A stretch of 64,000 bases of DNA from a bacterium (GTDB lineage Bacteria; SZUA-79; Acidulodesulfobacterales; Acidulodesulfobacteraceae), in the NCBI GenBank assembly GCA_021845685.1, contig JAJZVN010000007.1, positions 1 through 64,000 of the forward strand, written 5' to 3'. The position numbers and the translations under genes are program-made. The notes under the pieces were generated by a model, which did not search any database, had not been told where the DNA came from, and saw only the letters and a program-made list of their open reading frames with translations. Positions 54,367-64,000 of the stretch are shown here, one piece after another. How positions within the stretch are numbered: the first letter of the stretch is position 1; each line of letters begins with the position of its first letter.

Positions 54367-57300
54367 TTAAACAAAATATTTATTATTTTTATTTAGACTA
54401 TCGTAAAAAGCTTCTAATCTAGTAACATATCCTGCATCCGCATTATGTTCGTCTATTTCAATTTCTAAATAAGGTTTGTTTTTCATATAGTCGGCAAAAA
54501 AAGTTTTAATAAATGAATCCGGTCCGCAGCTATAGCTTGTTAAATATACGGCATTCAATTTAGGATTGTCTTTTATTATTTTTGCTGCCGACAATATTTT
54601 ATGTCCTGCATGCCAGAACATATTGTCGTGTTCAGAAAATATCGACACTTCATTGTAATCAAGAAAATCCATAGGCATAACCGTCATACCTAATGATGAA
54701 ATTTTATTAGGAATTGCAAGATTAATTCCATCGTCTCCCATATTATACGGTCTGCCTACAAGAACAGTTATATCATCATATTTTTCAAGAATTTCCTTGC
54801 CTTTATTTTTAAGTTTATTAAAAAAATCTATTTGTTTATCTAATGCATTATCAAATGCATTAATAATTTTTTTTCTTGAAATTTTAAATTTTCTTAAATA
54901 ATGAGTCAAGCTATCTATAGTTATATCTATATCTTTTTTATTATTATTTAATCTAAATTCAGGCGTAATAAGATAAGTATCGCCAAAATCAATAAGCGAT
55001 TTAGTCGAAAAAGGAACTCCCTGAATATACGGACACTGCGACGTGTTTGTCTGAAGTTCGTGATTTTTTTCTCTATTTATTAATGCAGGCAAAAATACGG
55101 CATCCACTTTCTTATCAATAAGATTCTTGGAATGGCCTAAAAGTACTTTTACGGGAAGACATGTATCCGTTATAGATTGCATATTTGAAATACCGATAAT
55201 AGATTTATTTGTTTCATCGGATAGTATTACCGTAAAACCAAGCTCTGTAAACAAGCTGTTATATAGCGGGAACAAATCATAAGTTTCTAAACATAAAGGT
55301 ATTCCTATGCGCGGTTTTGATAAATCATTTTCATTTTTTTGCGCATCATAATTTTCAAATAATAGACTTTTTCTATAAATAAAGAAATTTTCGCCTTTTT
55401 TAATTTTACTTTTATTATCAATTTCAAAAATATCGCATCTTGCGCCATAATAATGAGGGGGCTCTTGTTCTACAGAAACTTTATTGACTTCGCACAAATT
55501 CGAACATTTTTTGCATTCAAAAGATTCCTGCCCATATTTACGGTTTCTTAAATCAAATCCGACAAATTTTGATTCGTCTTTAGTTTGAAAGGCTAATAAT
55601 GCGCTTCCTATCGCACCCGTTACTTCATTATGGTCAGGCACCGTAATTTTCTTATTCAGCAGAGTTTCAAAAGCGCTGACTACCGCCTTATTTAACGCAA
55701 CCCCTCCTTGAAACAGTATATGCTCTCCTATAGGTTTTCCAAGAACAACTTTATTTAAATAATTTTCCACGATAGAATAGCTTAAACCTGCCAAAAGCTG
55801 ATCTTTAGAAGCTCCTTTCTGTTGATGAGAAACGAGATCTGATTCCATAAAAACAGTACATCTTTCTCCAAGACTGCAGGGGTTATCCGCTCTAAACGCC
55901 GACTCCGAAAATTCTTTTATTATATCCACATTTAATTTATCGGCTTGCTCTTCAAGAAAAGAGCCCGTTCCTGCAGCGCATGCTTTATTCATTTCAAAAT
56001 CCACGACGACGCCGTTATTAATTCTTATATATTTAGAATCTTGCCCGCCTATTTCAAAGACGGTATCAACTGTATTATCTATAAATACCGAAGCTTCAGC
56101 CTGAGCCGTTATTTCATTTTTGACGATATCCGCTCCGATAAAATCGGCAATCAAATATCTTCCTGAACCGGTGGTGCATGCTCCTTTGACTTCAGTCCTT
56201 ATATTATAAGCCGTCAGGTCGCCGTAAATTTCATATAAGGTTTCCGTTACAACTTTGATCGGCTCGCCGTTGGTTTTTTTATATTTTTTAATTACAAGCT
56301 CTTTATTGTCATCTAATAACACTATATTAGTAGAAACGGAACCTGTATCTACTCCGATATAAACCGGAACCGTCAGTCCTGAATATTTTATTAAATTTTT
56401 ATCCCGAACAAAGTCAAAATCGGCTGTTTTGCTTACTGCTGGCTTATTAAGATTAGGATGATATTTTCCGGTTAATCTGCTTTCACCGAGAAATTTTTCT
56501 AAGTTTTCTAATCCATTAAATTTAAAACTATTAATTTCGTTTTTTGCAATTTCATTTTTTGATATTAAGGCAATCCCGATTGCGGCCATTACAGTGTGAT
56601 GCTTCGGTATTACCAATTCTCCGTTCTTTAAACCTAATACATCTTCAAACGCCCTTATCATACCTTTATTGTAAGCAACTCCTCCTTGAAAAATCACGGG
56701 TTTTTTTATTTTTTTCCCCTTTGCCACAACGCCCATAAAATTTCTTGCGACAGCATAACACAAACCTGCAACTATATCCTGAATAGGGGTAGAAATTTGC
56801 TGCAGATGAATCATATCGGATTTTGCAAACACGGTACATCTGCCTGCAATTTTTGCAGGATTTTCAGATAAAACCGCTAATCTTCCAAAATCTTTCTCTA
56901 TATCAATATTAAGTCTATCTGCCTGCTGATCTAAAAAAGAACCCGTACCTGCGGCGCATAAATCGTTTAATCCAAAATCGTCTAAGTATATATCGCCTGT
57001 TTTTTCATTTTTATTTAACAATATAAATTTTGAATCCTGCCCCCCCATTTCAATAACTGTTTTTACTTCGGGATAAAAATATTTAACAGCTTCTGTTTGA
57101 GCGACAAGTTCATTAATATTGGGTATGTTTAATATATCGCCGAGGGTCCTTGATCCTGAACCTGTAACCCCGATTGAATAAAAATTTTCAACTGGAAATT
57201 CACTAAAAGTGTTTTTTAATACATTATATGCAGTTTTAAGCGATTCCCCATTTGATCTCGTATATGTTTTAGATACAACATTTAGCTTTTCGTCTAATAT

Positions 57301-57375
57301 TGCAGTTTTAACAGTGGTTGAGCCTATATCTATGCCTAAAAAAAGTTTATCCATTATCATCAAATCCTTTTCCAT
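54367..57375 (-). CDS. Large 2-hydroxyacyl-CoA-dehydratase-activase-like protein (two BadF domains + DUF2229)
   Basis: This 1002-residue cytoplasmic protein contains two ASKHA ATPase domains in tandem. The first (about 10-275) has FLGIDIGSTTVKTAIL, GGQDSKFILL and LCAAGTGSFLDQQADRL. The second (about 335-590) has IGVDTGSVSTNIVLL, GGQDSKYIRI and KACAAGTGSFLEEQADKL. The Cys of each CAAGTG would bind a shared 4Fe-4S cluster. A DUF2229-type region follows, with CKKCSNLCEV and RIGIPLCLETYDLFPLYNSL. Family members of about 1400 residues carry a further domain that is missing here. Its start overlaps moaE by 16 bases; an alternative ATG lies 8 codons in. The substrate reductase or dehydratase is not in the window. 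Confidence 0.85.
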   Translation of the reverse strand: MEKDLMIMDKLFLGIDIGSTTVKTAILDEKLNVVSKTYTRSNGESLKTAYNVLKNTFSEFPVENFYSIGVTGSGSRTLGDILNIPNINELVAQTEAVKYFYPEVKTVIEMGGQDSKFILLNKNEKTGDIYLDDFGLNDLCAAGTGSFLDQQADRLNIDIEKDFGRLAVLSENPAKIAGRCTVFAKSDMIHLQQISTPIQDIVAGLCYAVARNFMGVVAKGKKIKKPVIFQGGVAYNKGMIRAFEDVLGLKNGELVIPKHHTVMAAIGIALISKNEIAKNEINSFKFNGLENLEKFLGESRLTGKYHPNLNKPAVSKTADFDFVRDKNLIKYSGLTVPVYIGVDTGSVSTNIVLLDDNKELVIKKYKKTNGEPIKVVTETLYEIYGDLTAYNIRTEVKGACTTGSGRYLIADFIGADIVKNEITAQAEASVFIDNTVDTVFEIGGQDSKYIRINNGVVVDFEMNKACAAGTGSFLEEQADKLNVDIIKEFSESAFRADNPCSLGERCTVFMESDLVSHQQKGASKDQLLAGLSYSIVENYLNKVVLGKPIGEHILFQGGVALNKAVVSAFETLLNKKITVPDHNEVTGAIGSALLAFQTKDESKFVGFDLRNRKYGQESFECKKCSNLCEVNKVSVEQEPPHYYGARCDIFEIDNKSKIKKGENFFIYRKSLLFENYDAQKNENDLSKPRIGIPLCLETYDLFPLYNSLFTELGFTVILSDETNKSIIGISNMQSITDTCLPVKVLLGHSKNLIDKKVDAVFLPALINREKNHELQTNTSQCPYIQGVPFSTKSLIDFGDTYLITPEFRLNNNKKDIDITIDSLTHYLRKFKISRKKIINAFDNALDKQIDFFNKLKNKGKEILEKYDDITVLVGRPYNMGDDGINLAIPNKISSLGMTVMPMDFLDYNEVSIFSEHDNMFWHAGHKILSAAKIIKDNPKLNAVYLTSYSCGPDSFIKTFFADYMKNKPYLEIEIDEHNADAGYVTRLEAFYDSLNKNNKYFV

Positions 57376-57788
57376 TTTTCATGATCGCCGAAAGATTCTT
57401 TTTTCCATATCGGCACAGTTTCTTTTATATTGTCTATTAAGAATTTAGAAGCTAAATAAGAAGTATCTCTATGCGGGCTGGAAACGGCGATTGAAATTGA
57501 AATTTCACCTATTTCTATCTTTCCTGTTCTATGAATAACGGCAATTTTATTTAAATCATATTTCTTGAAAGCATCGCTTATAAGTTTGTCTATCTCCTTT
57601 AGCGCCATTTCTTCATATGCTTCATAGTAAAGAAATTTAACAGGCGTGCCGTCTTCATTATCCCTAACCGTGCCGTTAAATAGAAGGACGGATCCTGCCG
57701 CCGGATCGGATACAAAATTTAGAGCTATATTTACATCAATATTTGTTTTAACGATATCTATATAAAAAAAATTATTACCGATAGGCAT
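57360..57788 (-). CDS. moaE: Molybdopterin synthase catalytic subunit
   Basis: With MoaD, this protein inserts two sulfurs into cyclic pyranopterin monophosphate to give molybdopterin. It has 142 residues. Diagnostic segments are GSVLLFNGTVRDNEDGTPVKFLYYEAYEEMA, IAVIHRTGKIEIGEISISIAVSSPHRD and VPIWKKESFGDHEKW, with the conserved Arg, His and Lys residues of the active site. It lies between moaD (103 bases upstream) and the activase gene (16-base overlap). Confidence 0.94.
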   Translation of the reverse strand: MPIGNNFFYIDIVKTNIDVNIALNFVSDPAAGSVLLFNGTVRDNEDGTPVKFLYYEAYEEMALKEIDKLISDAFKKYDLNKIAVIHRTGKIEIGEISISIAVSSPHRDTSYLASKFLIDNIKETVPIWKKESFGDHEKWKRI

Positions 57789-57891
57789 TATTTTTATATC
57801 CTTTATTTATTATTTATTTATTTATTATTTTAATGCACATCTTACGATAAATTTACTATAGTTCATAGATTATTCGTATTATTTTTATTTA

Positions 57892-58143
57892 TTATATTAA
57901 TCCGCCACTGACCGGCATTATAATTGTAACTTCATCATTATTACTTAAAACAGGATTGTCATCTCTGTATTCCATATTTACCGCAAATTTAGAAATACTA
58001 ATCAAACGGTTTACTTCAGGATAAGAAGTTTTAATATAATTTTTCAAGTCTTCTAATGTTGCGCCCTCTTCAAAATTTAAATCTAACTCGCTTTTTCCGA
58101 TTAAATCTTTAAAAGCCGCAAATAACTTTAATTTAATTTGCAT
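57892..58143 (-). CDS. moaD: Molybdopterin synthase sulfur-carrier subunit
   Basis: This 83-residue beta-grasp sulfur carrier has MQIKLKLFAAFKDLIGKSEL and an EVTIIMPVSGG end, the ubiquitin-like C-terminus that is thiocarboxylated on the final glycine. Here two residues, Leu-Ile, follow the Gly-Gly before the stop codon, where most MoaD proteins end exactly at Gly-Gly. A processing step, a tolerated variant, or use in another sulfur-transfer route are possible. The gene is directly upstream of moaE. Confidence 0.87.
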   Translation of the reverse strand: MQIKLKLFAAFKDLIGKSELDLNFEEGATLEDLKNYIKTSYPEVNRLISISKFAVNMEYRDDNPVLSNNDEVTIIMPVSGGLI

Positions 58144-58291
58144 TTTTATATTATTTTTTTATATTTATTATTATGAAAATGCCATATTTGTTAAATTAAT
58201 AATCACTTAAATCCTTAGTTGACAAAATTACTTAAAATACTTAAGATTGTTTAAATAAAATTTGTATATTTTTTAATTATATTCTATAGGG

Positions 58292-58810
58292 CTATTTAGT
58301 AATTTCATAATACATATGCCCGATTTCTTTGATTATTATTTTTTCCATTGCTAATTTAACGGCATTAATAGAACCCGGTATAGAAAAAATAATTTTTTTA
58401 TTATAAATACCGCAGGAACCTCTTGACATTATTGCTGCAGAACCAATTTCTAAGAAACTTAAATGTCTGAATAATTCCCCAAATCCATATATCTCTTTAT
58501 CATAAAGTTCGCTTACCGATTCATATGTATAATCTCTTTGCGATATGCCTGTGCCGCCGTTAATTATAATTGAATTTACATCTGCATTAAAATTTTTAGA
58601 ACATATATTAACTAATTCTTTCTGAAGCAAGTCTTTATCGTCTTTTAATATTTTGTATCCTACAATATTATGATTATTTTCCGTTAAATAATTATTAATA
58701 TAAATTCCGCTTTCATCTGTTTCTTTATTTCTTGTATCGCTTAATGTTATAGTAAATACATTTAAAGATTTTTTTGCATTATTACTTGATTTATGTTCTA
58801 AATGTCCCAT
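58292..58810 (-). CDS. moaB: Molybdenum cofactor biosynthesis protein B (MoaB/MogA family)
   Basis: This 172-residue molybdopterin-binding protein adenylates or handles molybdopterin before metal insertion. The family motif SIIINGGTGISQRDYTYESV contains the pterin-binding GGTG. FGELFRHLSFLEIGSAAIMSRGSCGI is the conserved helix-strand, and IIFSIPGSINAVKLAMEKII the end. It heads the moaB-moaD-moaE cluster on the minus strand. Confidence 0.92.
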   Translation of the reverse strand: MGHLEHKSSNNAKKSLNVFTITLSDTRNKETDESGIYINNYLTENNHNIVGYKILKDDKDLLQKELVNICSKNFNADVNSIIINGGTGISQRDYTYESVSELYDKEIYGFGELFRHLSFLEIGSAAIMSRGSCGIYNKKIIFSIPGSINAVKLAMEKIIIKEIGHMYYEITK

Positions 58811-59203
58811 AATATATTTTATATGAAATTTTTAAAATATTTTTTTATTATCAAATTTAAACAAAAATAACAAAAAAAATAACAAAAATAAAACGACGAG
58901 TTAATATATAGTATTATATAATATCATATATTAAAAAGCTATATAGATTTTATTCCTTAATTCTTAAAATATTGCTGCATATTTTATAATTTCTATTGCA
59001 TGATTAAGATTATTTTCTTATCCTTTAATATAATAAAACTTTTAAAATATTGTTTAAACGATTATAGATATTGATATTAGCTGTTATTATATTTTTCACA
59101 GCAAATACATTTTGTTTGTAACAGTAAAATCCGTCTTTAAAAAATAATAGATAGAATATATATATAGTATAGATAGGATAGATAGATAAAAACTATTTAT
59201 TAA
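58811..59203. other. A+T-rich intergenic region upstream of moaB
   Basis: This gap of about 390 bases, before the groEL terminator, must contain the moaB promoter. It is mostly simple A/T sequence, with runs such as aaaaataacaaaaaaaataa and a tatagatagataggatag-like stretch. I see no molybdenum-cofactor riboswitch structure, tRNA or gene in it. Confidence 0.5.
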
Positions 59204-59256
59204 AAAAAATGCCGACTGCAGAATAATGATTATTTACTCTGTCTTCGGCATTTTTT
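59204..59256 (-). terminator. Terminator of the groESL operon
   Basis: The stem aaaaaatgccga / tcggcatttttt has further partial inner pairing (gcaga with tctgt) and T runs on either side. It lies 36 bases beyond the groEL stop codon on the minus strand. Confidence 0.8.
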
Positions 59257-59291
59257 AATTTTGAAATTTATTATTATTTGTTAATTAATTA

Positions 59292-60956
<1,665 letters not shown>

Positions 60957-61078
60957 TTAAATTTCATTTAAAAATATTAACATTCTTGTAAACTTTCTTG
61001 TACCACATAATATAAATATATAACTATAATATATATAACTATAATTTTCAGGCAAGCATATAATAATAAAAATTAGAA

Positions 61079-61369
61079 TTACTTTTCAATAATAGCCAGA
61101 ACATCATCTTCTTTCATAATAAGATATTCTTTATCGTCTACTTTGATTTCATTGCCTGAATATTTTGCAAATAAAACTAAATCGCCTTCTTTGACTTCGA
61201 GCGGTATTTTTTTTCCGTCTTCGGACGTTCTTCCATTACCGACAGCGATAACTTTGCCCTGCATCGGTTTTTCTTTTGCCGCATCAGGTATAAACAAGCC
61301 GCTTTTAGTTTTTTCTTCTTCCTGAAGCCTTTCAACAAGTATTCTGTCCTGCAAAGGTTTAACTTTCAT
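61079..61369 (-). CDS. groES: Co-chaperonin GroES (Hsp10)
   Basis: This is the lid of the GroEL chamber. It has the KPLQDRILVERLQEEEKTKSG start with the mobile loop, then GKVIAVGNGRTSEDGKKIP, VKEGDLVLFAKYSGNEIKVD and the closing YLIMKEDDVLAIIE. Two ATGs lie three codons apart. I choose the second (61369), giving 96 residues beginning MKVKPLQD. It matches the family start and sits 9 bases from the aaggag ribosome binding site, whereas the first ATG (61375) would be only 3 bases away. Confidence 0.97.
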   Translation of the reverse strand: MKVKPLQDRILVERLQEEEKTKSGLFIPDAAKEKPMQGKVIAVGNGRTSEDGKKIPLEVKEGDLVLFAKYSGNEIKVDDKEYLIMKEDDVLAIIEK

Positions 61370-61442
61370 AAACATTCTCTCCTTAATTATAATTATTTAA
61401 ATTAATTATTTTTATTAAAATTATGATATATATTTTTATATT

Positions 61443-61469
61443 TTAGCACTTAAATATATTGAGTGCTAA
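61443..61469. promoter_or_regulatory. CIRCE operator (HrcA binding site)
   Basis: The inverted repeat ttagcactt-N9-gagtgctaa matches the CIRCE consensus TTAGCACTC-N9-GAGTGCTAA with one mismatch. It lies about 75 bases upstream of the groES start. HrcA represses groESL through this site at normal temperature. No hrcA gene is in the window. Confidence 0.95.
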
Positions 61470-61632
61470 CTTTTCTAAATATACACTCACTTTTTTTAAA
61501 ATACAATCATATGATTTTGCGTTATTTTACATAATAACATAAAAATTTCTATATGTATATTAATATAATACTGTTTTTTTAAGTTTTACTTAATTTTTCA
61601 ATTTATTATTATTTTAAAATTGTTTTTTAGTT

Positions 61633-62430
61633 TTATGAAATCATTCTTTTTTTTATAAAATAAACCGAAAGATAAAAAAAGATAAAAGAAAAAATCAAAA
61701 TTATTATTAAATCAATAAACATCATAAAATTTATATGCCCTAAAAACAAAGATCTTGTAACTTTTACCGTATAATATAAAGGCATTATGTAAACAATATA
61801 TCTGACTGTATTCGGCAATGCGGAAACAGGATAAAAAACTCCCGAAAATAAAAACATAGTAGATATTGCTACGGTGAAATAATAAGAAAAAAAATCGTAA
61901 GAAGGCGCAAATGATGTTATAAGTATAGATAAAGATGCAAACATCAATCCGTTTATAATAATAATGATGGGAATTAACAGTATAAAAGGCGAAATATGCG
62001 GTCTGAAAAAAATTAACGCTATTAATAAAACAGCAAATCCGCTCATAAACGCTTTTGCCGCAGCCCATAAAACTTCTCCTGCGGTTATTTCTTCAATGCT
62101 TACAGGGGTAACCAATATTGCATCAAATATACCTTTTGTAGTCATTCTCGTATATGAGCCGAATGTTCCTTCAAAGGAAGCTGCATACATTGAAGAAGAA
62201 GCTATAATTCCGGGTATAATATATAAAAGATAAGGAGTTCCATGTATATTGTGTATAAATTTTCCTATTCCTAAACCTAAAGCTGCAAGAAAAAGCAGCG
62301 GTTCAAGAATGTCTCCTATTACGCTTGGTTTATAAAACCTGAGCCAAACTTTGAAATTCCTATAAAAAACTGCATATAATCTAAGACTGATATTATGATT
62401 AATTTCATTAATTACTTTTATAATTTTCAT
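61633..62430 (-). CDS. ABC-2 type transporter permease
   Basis: This 265-residue inner-membrane permease has six helices, including YLLYIIPGIIASSSMYAASF, VLWAAAKAFMSGFAVLLIALIFF and YYFTVAISTMFLFSGVFYPV. The last is the typical 'flsG.fyPi..lP' ABC-2 signature. The arrangement resembles NodJ/DrrB exporters. Its start overlaps the end of the ATPase gene by 23 bases. Together they form a complete two-gene exporter; lipids, polysaccharide or a hydrophobic drug are possible substrates. Confidence 0.88.
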   Translation of the reverse strand: MKIIKVINEINHNISLRLYAVFYRNFKVWLRFYKPSVIGDILEPLLFLAALGLGIGKFIHNIHGTPYLLYIIPGIIASSSMYAASFEGTFGSYTRMTTKGIFDAILVTPVSIEEITAGEVLWAAAKAFMSGFAVLLIALIFFRPHISPFILLIPIIIIINGLMFASLSILITSFAPSYDFFSYYFTVAISTMFLFSGVFYPVSALPNTVRYIVYIMPLYYTVKVTRSLFLGHINFMMFIDLIIILIFSFIFFYLSVYFIKKRMIS

Positions 62431-63238
62431 TTTTAACTATATCCATAAAAACATCCTCTAATGATTTTAATCCTTTATTGTTATTTTGCAGTTCTTCTTT
62501 TTGCAGCAGATTGCCGAATGCATCAGTAACAATATTTTCACCATTATTTTTATTTAAAATATAGTCAACGGATCCGTTTAAAACTATTTCTCCATGGTTA
62601 AGCAGTATAACATTTCTAAATAGTTTCTCTGCTTCATCCATATAATGCGTTGACATTAATATAGTAATGCCGCTTTTATTTAACAATTTTAATTTATTCC
62701 ATATATTTAGCCTGTATTCAGGATCTAGCCCTATCGTAGGCTCGTCAAGTATAATAATTTTCGGACTGTTGACAAGAGCTCTTGCAATTAGCAGTCTTCT
62801 TCTATATCCTCCCGATAGATTGATAACTTTAAAATTTTTCTGTTCCGCCATATTAAAAAAATCCAGCAACTCGGAAGCCCTTTTTAAAGATTCTTTTTTA
62901 TTTATTCCAAAATACATCGAATATATTATCAAATTTTCAAAAACGCTTAAATCTTCGTCAAGATTATCTTCCTGAGGAACAACGCCTATAATAGACTTAA
63001 TCTTTCTCGCATCATGCTGTAAATTTGACGTTATATTTAAACCTAAAATATCAATATTGCCGGATGTCGGTATTACAACGGAATATAAAATTTTCAAAAT
63101 TGTCGTTTTACCGGCACCGTTCGGACCGATTATGCCAAAAAAATCTCCTATTTTAATCCTGAACGAGATATTATTAAGGGCTGAAAAATTATTGTAGAAC
63201 TTAGTTAAATTTTCAACTGAGATAGCATAATCATTCAT
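62408..63238 (-). CDS. ABC transporter ATP-binding protein
   Basis: This 276-residue nucleotide-binding subunit has Walker A GIIGPNGAGKTTILKIL (about 37-53), the Q-loop GVVPQEDNLDEDLSVFEN, the signature NLSGGYRRRLLIARAL, Walker B KIIILDEPTIGLDP and the H-loop STHYMDEAEKL. The Q-loop followed by 'D..LTv.EN'-type sequence places it with the DrrA/NodI/CcmA-like exporters that work with ABC-2 permeases. It is translated ahead of the permease with overlap and lies 30 bases after dcd. Confidence 0.92.
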   Translation of the reverse strand: MNDYAISVENLTKFYNNFSALNNISFRIKIGDFFGIIGPNGAGKTTILKILYSVVIPTSGNIDILGLNITSNLQHDARKIKSIIGVVPQEDNLDEDLSVFENLIIYSMYFGINKKESLKRASELLDFFNMAEQKNFKVINLSGGYRRRLLIARALVNSPKIIILDEPTIGLDPEYRLNIWNKLKLLNKSGITILMSTHYMDEAEKLFRNVILLNHGEIVLNGSVDYILNKNNGENIVTDAFGNLLQKEELQNNNKGLKSLEDVFMDIVKNENYKSN

Positions 63239-63268
63239 AATTATAATTATTATAAAAAGGCGAATGTT

Positions 63269-63817
63269 TTAAAGGCGCGGAAGAGTTATGCCTGCCTGAG
63301 ACTGATATTTTCCCTTTTTATCTTTATACGAAACTCTGGGCGCTTCTCCTTCAAAAAAAAGCACCTGAGCAAGGCCTTCATTTGCATATATTTTTGCAGG
63401 CAAAGGAGTCGTATTTGAAATTTCAAGAGTAACATATCCTTCCCATTCCGGTTCAAAAGGGGTAACGTTCACTATTATACCGCATCTTGCATAAGTGGAT
63501 TTACCAAGACAAATTGTGACTACATTTCTAGGAATCTTAAAATATTCGACGGATCTTCCAAGAGCAAAAGAGTTAGGAGGTATAATACATTCTTCCGTAG
63601 TTACGTCAACAAATGACTTGGTATCAAATTTTTTAGGGTCAACTATCGTAGTATTAATATTGGTAAAAATTTTAAATTCGTTAGATATCCGCAAATCATA
63701 TCCAAATGACGAAACACCGTAAGATATTACTCCGTTTCTAACCTGCGCATTCTCAAAAGGCATTATCATATCATATTCTTTTGCCATTTTTTCAATCCAG
63801 ATATCATTTTTAATCAT
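63269..63817 (-). CDS. dcd: dCTP deaminase
   Basis: This enzyme converts dCTP to dUTP for thymidylate synthesis. It has 182 residues. The motifs are [37 protein letters not shown], the nucleotide-binding [31 protein letters not shown] (with catalytic Arg and Glu) and the C-terminal QVLFFEG...[19 protein letters not shown]. Some family members also hydrolyse dUTP; that cannot be told here. It is followed closely by the ABC exporter genes. Confidence 0.94.
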   Translation of the reverse strand: MIKNDIWIEKMAKEYDMIMPFENAQVRNGVISYGVSSFGYDLRISNEFKIFTNINTTIVDPKKFDTKSFVDVTTEECIIPPNSFALGRSVEYFKIPRNVVTICLGKSTYARCGIIVNVTPFEPEWEGYVTLEISNTTPLPAKIYANEGLAQVLFFEGEAPRVSYKDKKGKYQSQAGITLPRL

Positions 63818-63930
63818 TATAAAAACAACCGCCAGTTTAAATTTGCAAAAATCTAAACTTAAACGCCTCCATATAATATTTACGCGTGAATTTACAGATT
63901 TTTATTCAAATGTTATTTTGTTATTTATTA

Positions 63931-64000
63931 TTACCCTAATTTTAAATTAAATTTTATAATATTATCAACAATTTCATCAGGGTCATCTAAGACTTGCAGA
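63931..64000 (-). CDS. C-terminal end of an unidentified gene (partial)
   Basis: An open minus-strand frame enters from the right window edge and ends at a TAA at 63931-63933. Its last residues are LQVLDDPDEIVDNIIKFNLK followed by LG. The 'v.DdpdE.vd.i' pattern recalls the tail of LOG/lysine-decarboxylase-like (TIGR00730) proteins, but 22 residues are too few to identify it. The spacing to dcd (113 bases) fits a co-directional neighbour. Confidence 0.55.
   Translation of the reverse strand, partial: LQVLDDPDEIVDNIIKFNLKLG

Noticed and set aside
58811-59203. Molybdenum-cofactor riboswitch before moaB
   Set aside because: The region is nearly all A and T, with none of the conserved G-rich stems such a riboswitch needs.
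61712-62068. Second minus-strand frame inside the ABC permease (118 codons)
   Set aside because: Cys/Tyr/Phe-rich composition typical of a shifted frame; the overlapping permease frame has clear ABC-2 motifs.

Overview
This is a very A+T-rich bacterial window (by eye roughly 70% A+T or more) carrying about 50 protein genes, no rRNA, and no tRNA that I could find. The organism looks like an anaerobic or microaerophilic Gram-negative with deltaproteobacterial habits. It has a TolC/RND adaptor pair, a periplasmic SurA-like chaperone and a lipoprotein foldase, the Fo genes (atpZ-atpI-atpB-atpE) stand apart from any F1 genes, a Rieske/cytochrome b complex, DsrE-family sulfur-relay-like proteins, pyruvate phosphate dikinase and BadF-type dehydratase activators. 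A plasma-membrane-type H+-ATPase (P3A) suggests acid stress. My best guess is an acidophilic sulfur-cycling lineage such as the Sva0485 / 'Acidulodesulfobacterium' type; this is inference only.

Layout. 1-4.5 kb: a 17-bp tandem array, an RND adaptor plus TolC-type outer-membrane protein (no inner-membrane pump in the window), then a DsrE-like protein and a Met/His-rich exported protein on the other strand. 4.5-10 kb: a TetR regulator, a TnpB remnant, a second DsrE protein, 3-methyladenine glycosylase, iron alcohol dehydrogenase and a TauE/SafE exporter, with repeats in the gaps. 10.8-13.3 kb: the P-type H+-ATPase behind an 85-bp duplicated leader. 13.4-15.7 kb: Fo ATP synthase genes. 16.1-19.8 kb: a respiratory operon of Rieske protein, cytochrome b and a CydA-like membrane protein fused to two c-type haem domains. 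20-36.8 kb: minus-strand housekeeping genes (uvrA, pdxA, two PpiC foldases, mfd, ppdK, glyS, glyQ, nadA). 37-46 kb: trpS, a third DsrE protein, a BadF-like two-gene module, trxB, an APC permease, a YajR-like MFS protein and uppS. 46-53.5 kb: a hydrolase, aspS, a DHA2 MFS exporter and a strikingly degenerate IorA/IorB-like pair. 53.6-58.8 kb: a Fur-family regulator, a large dehydratase activase, and moaE, moaD and moaB. 59-64 kb: groEL and groES under a CIRCE operator, an ABC-2 exporter, dcd and the end of one more gene.

The most distinctive non-coding content is a set of small palindromic elements with no transposase in the window. Family A (three copies of 181-188 bp) has CCTAAC... ends and perfect 6-bp target duplications. 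Family B (four full copies of 153-163 bp plus one solo end) has TA targets and mostly lies between converging genes. There is also a family carrying a conserved 66-bp module, and a single 166-bp element with an 8-bp duplication. The most distinctive proteins are the IorAB-like pair that seems to have lost its thiamine-diphosphate motifs while staying open, the CydA-like/di-haem fusion, and a glyQ whose conserved N-terminus has no ATG.
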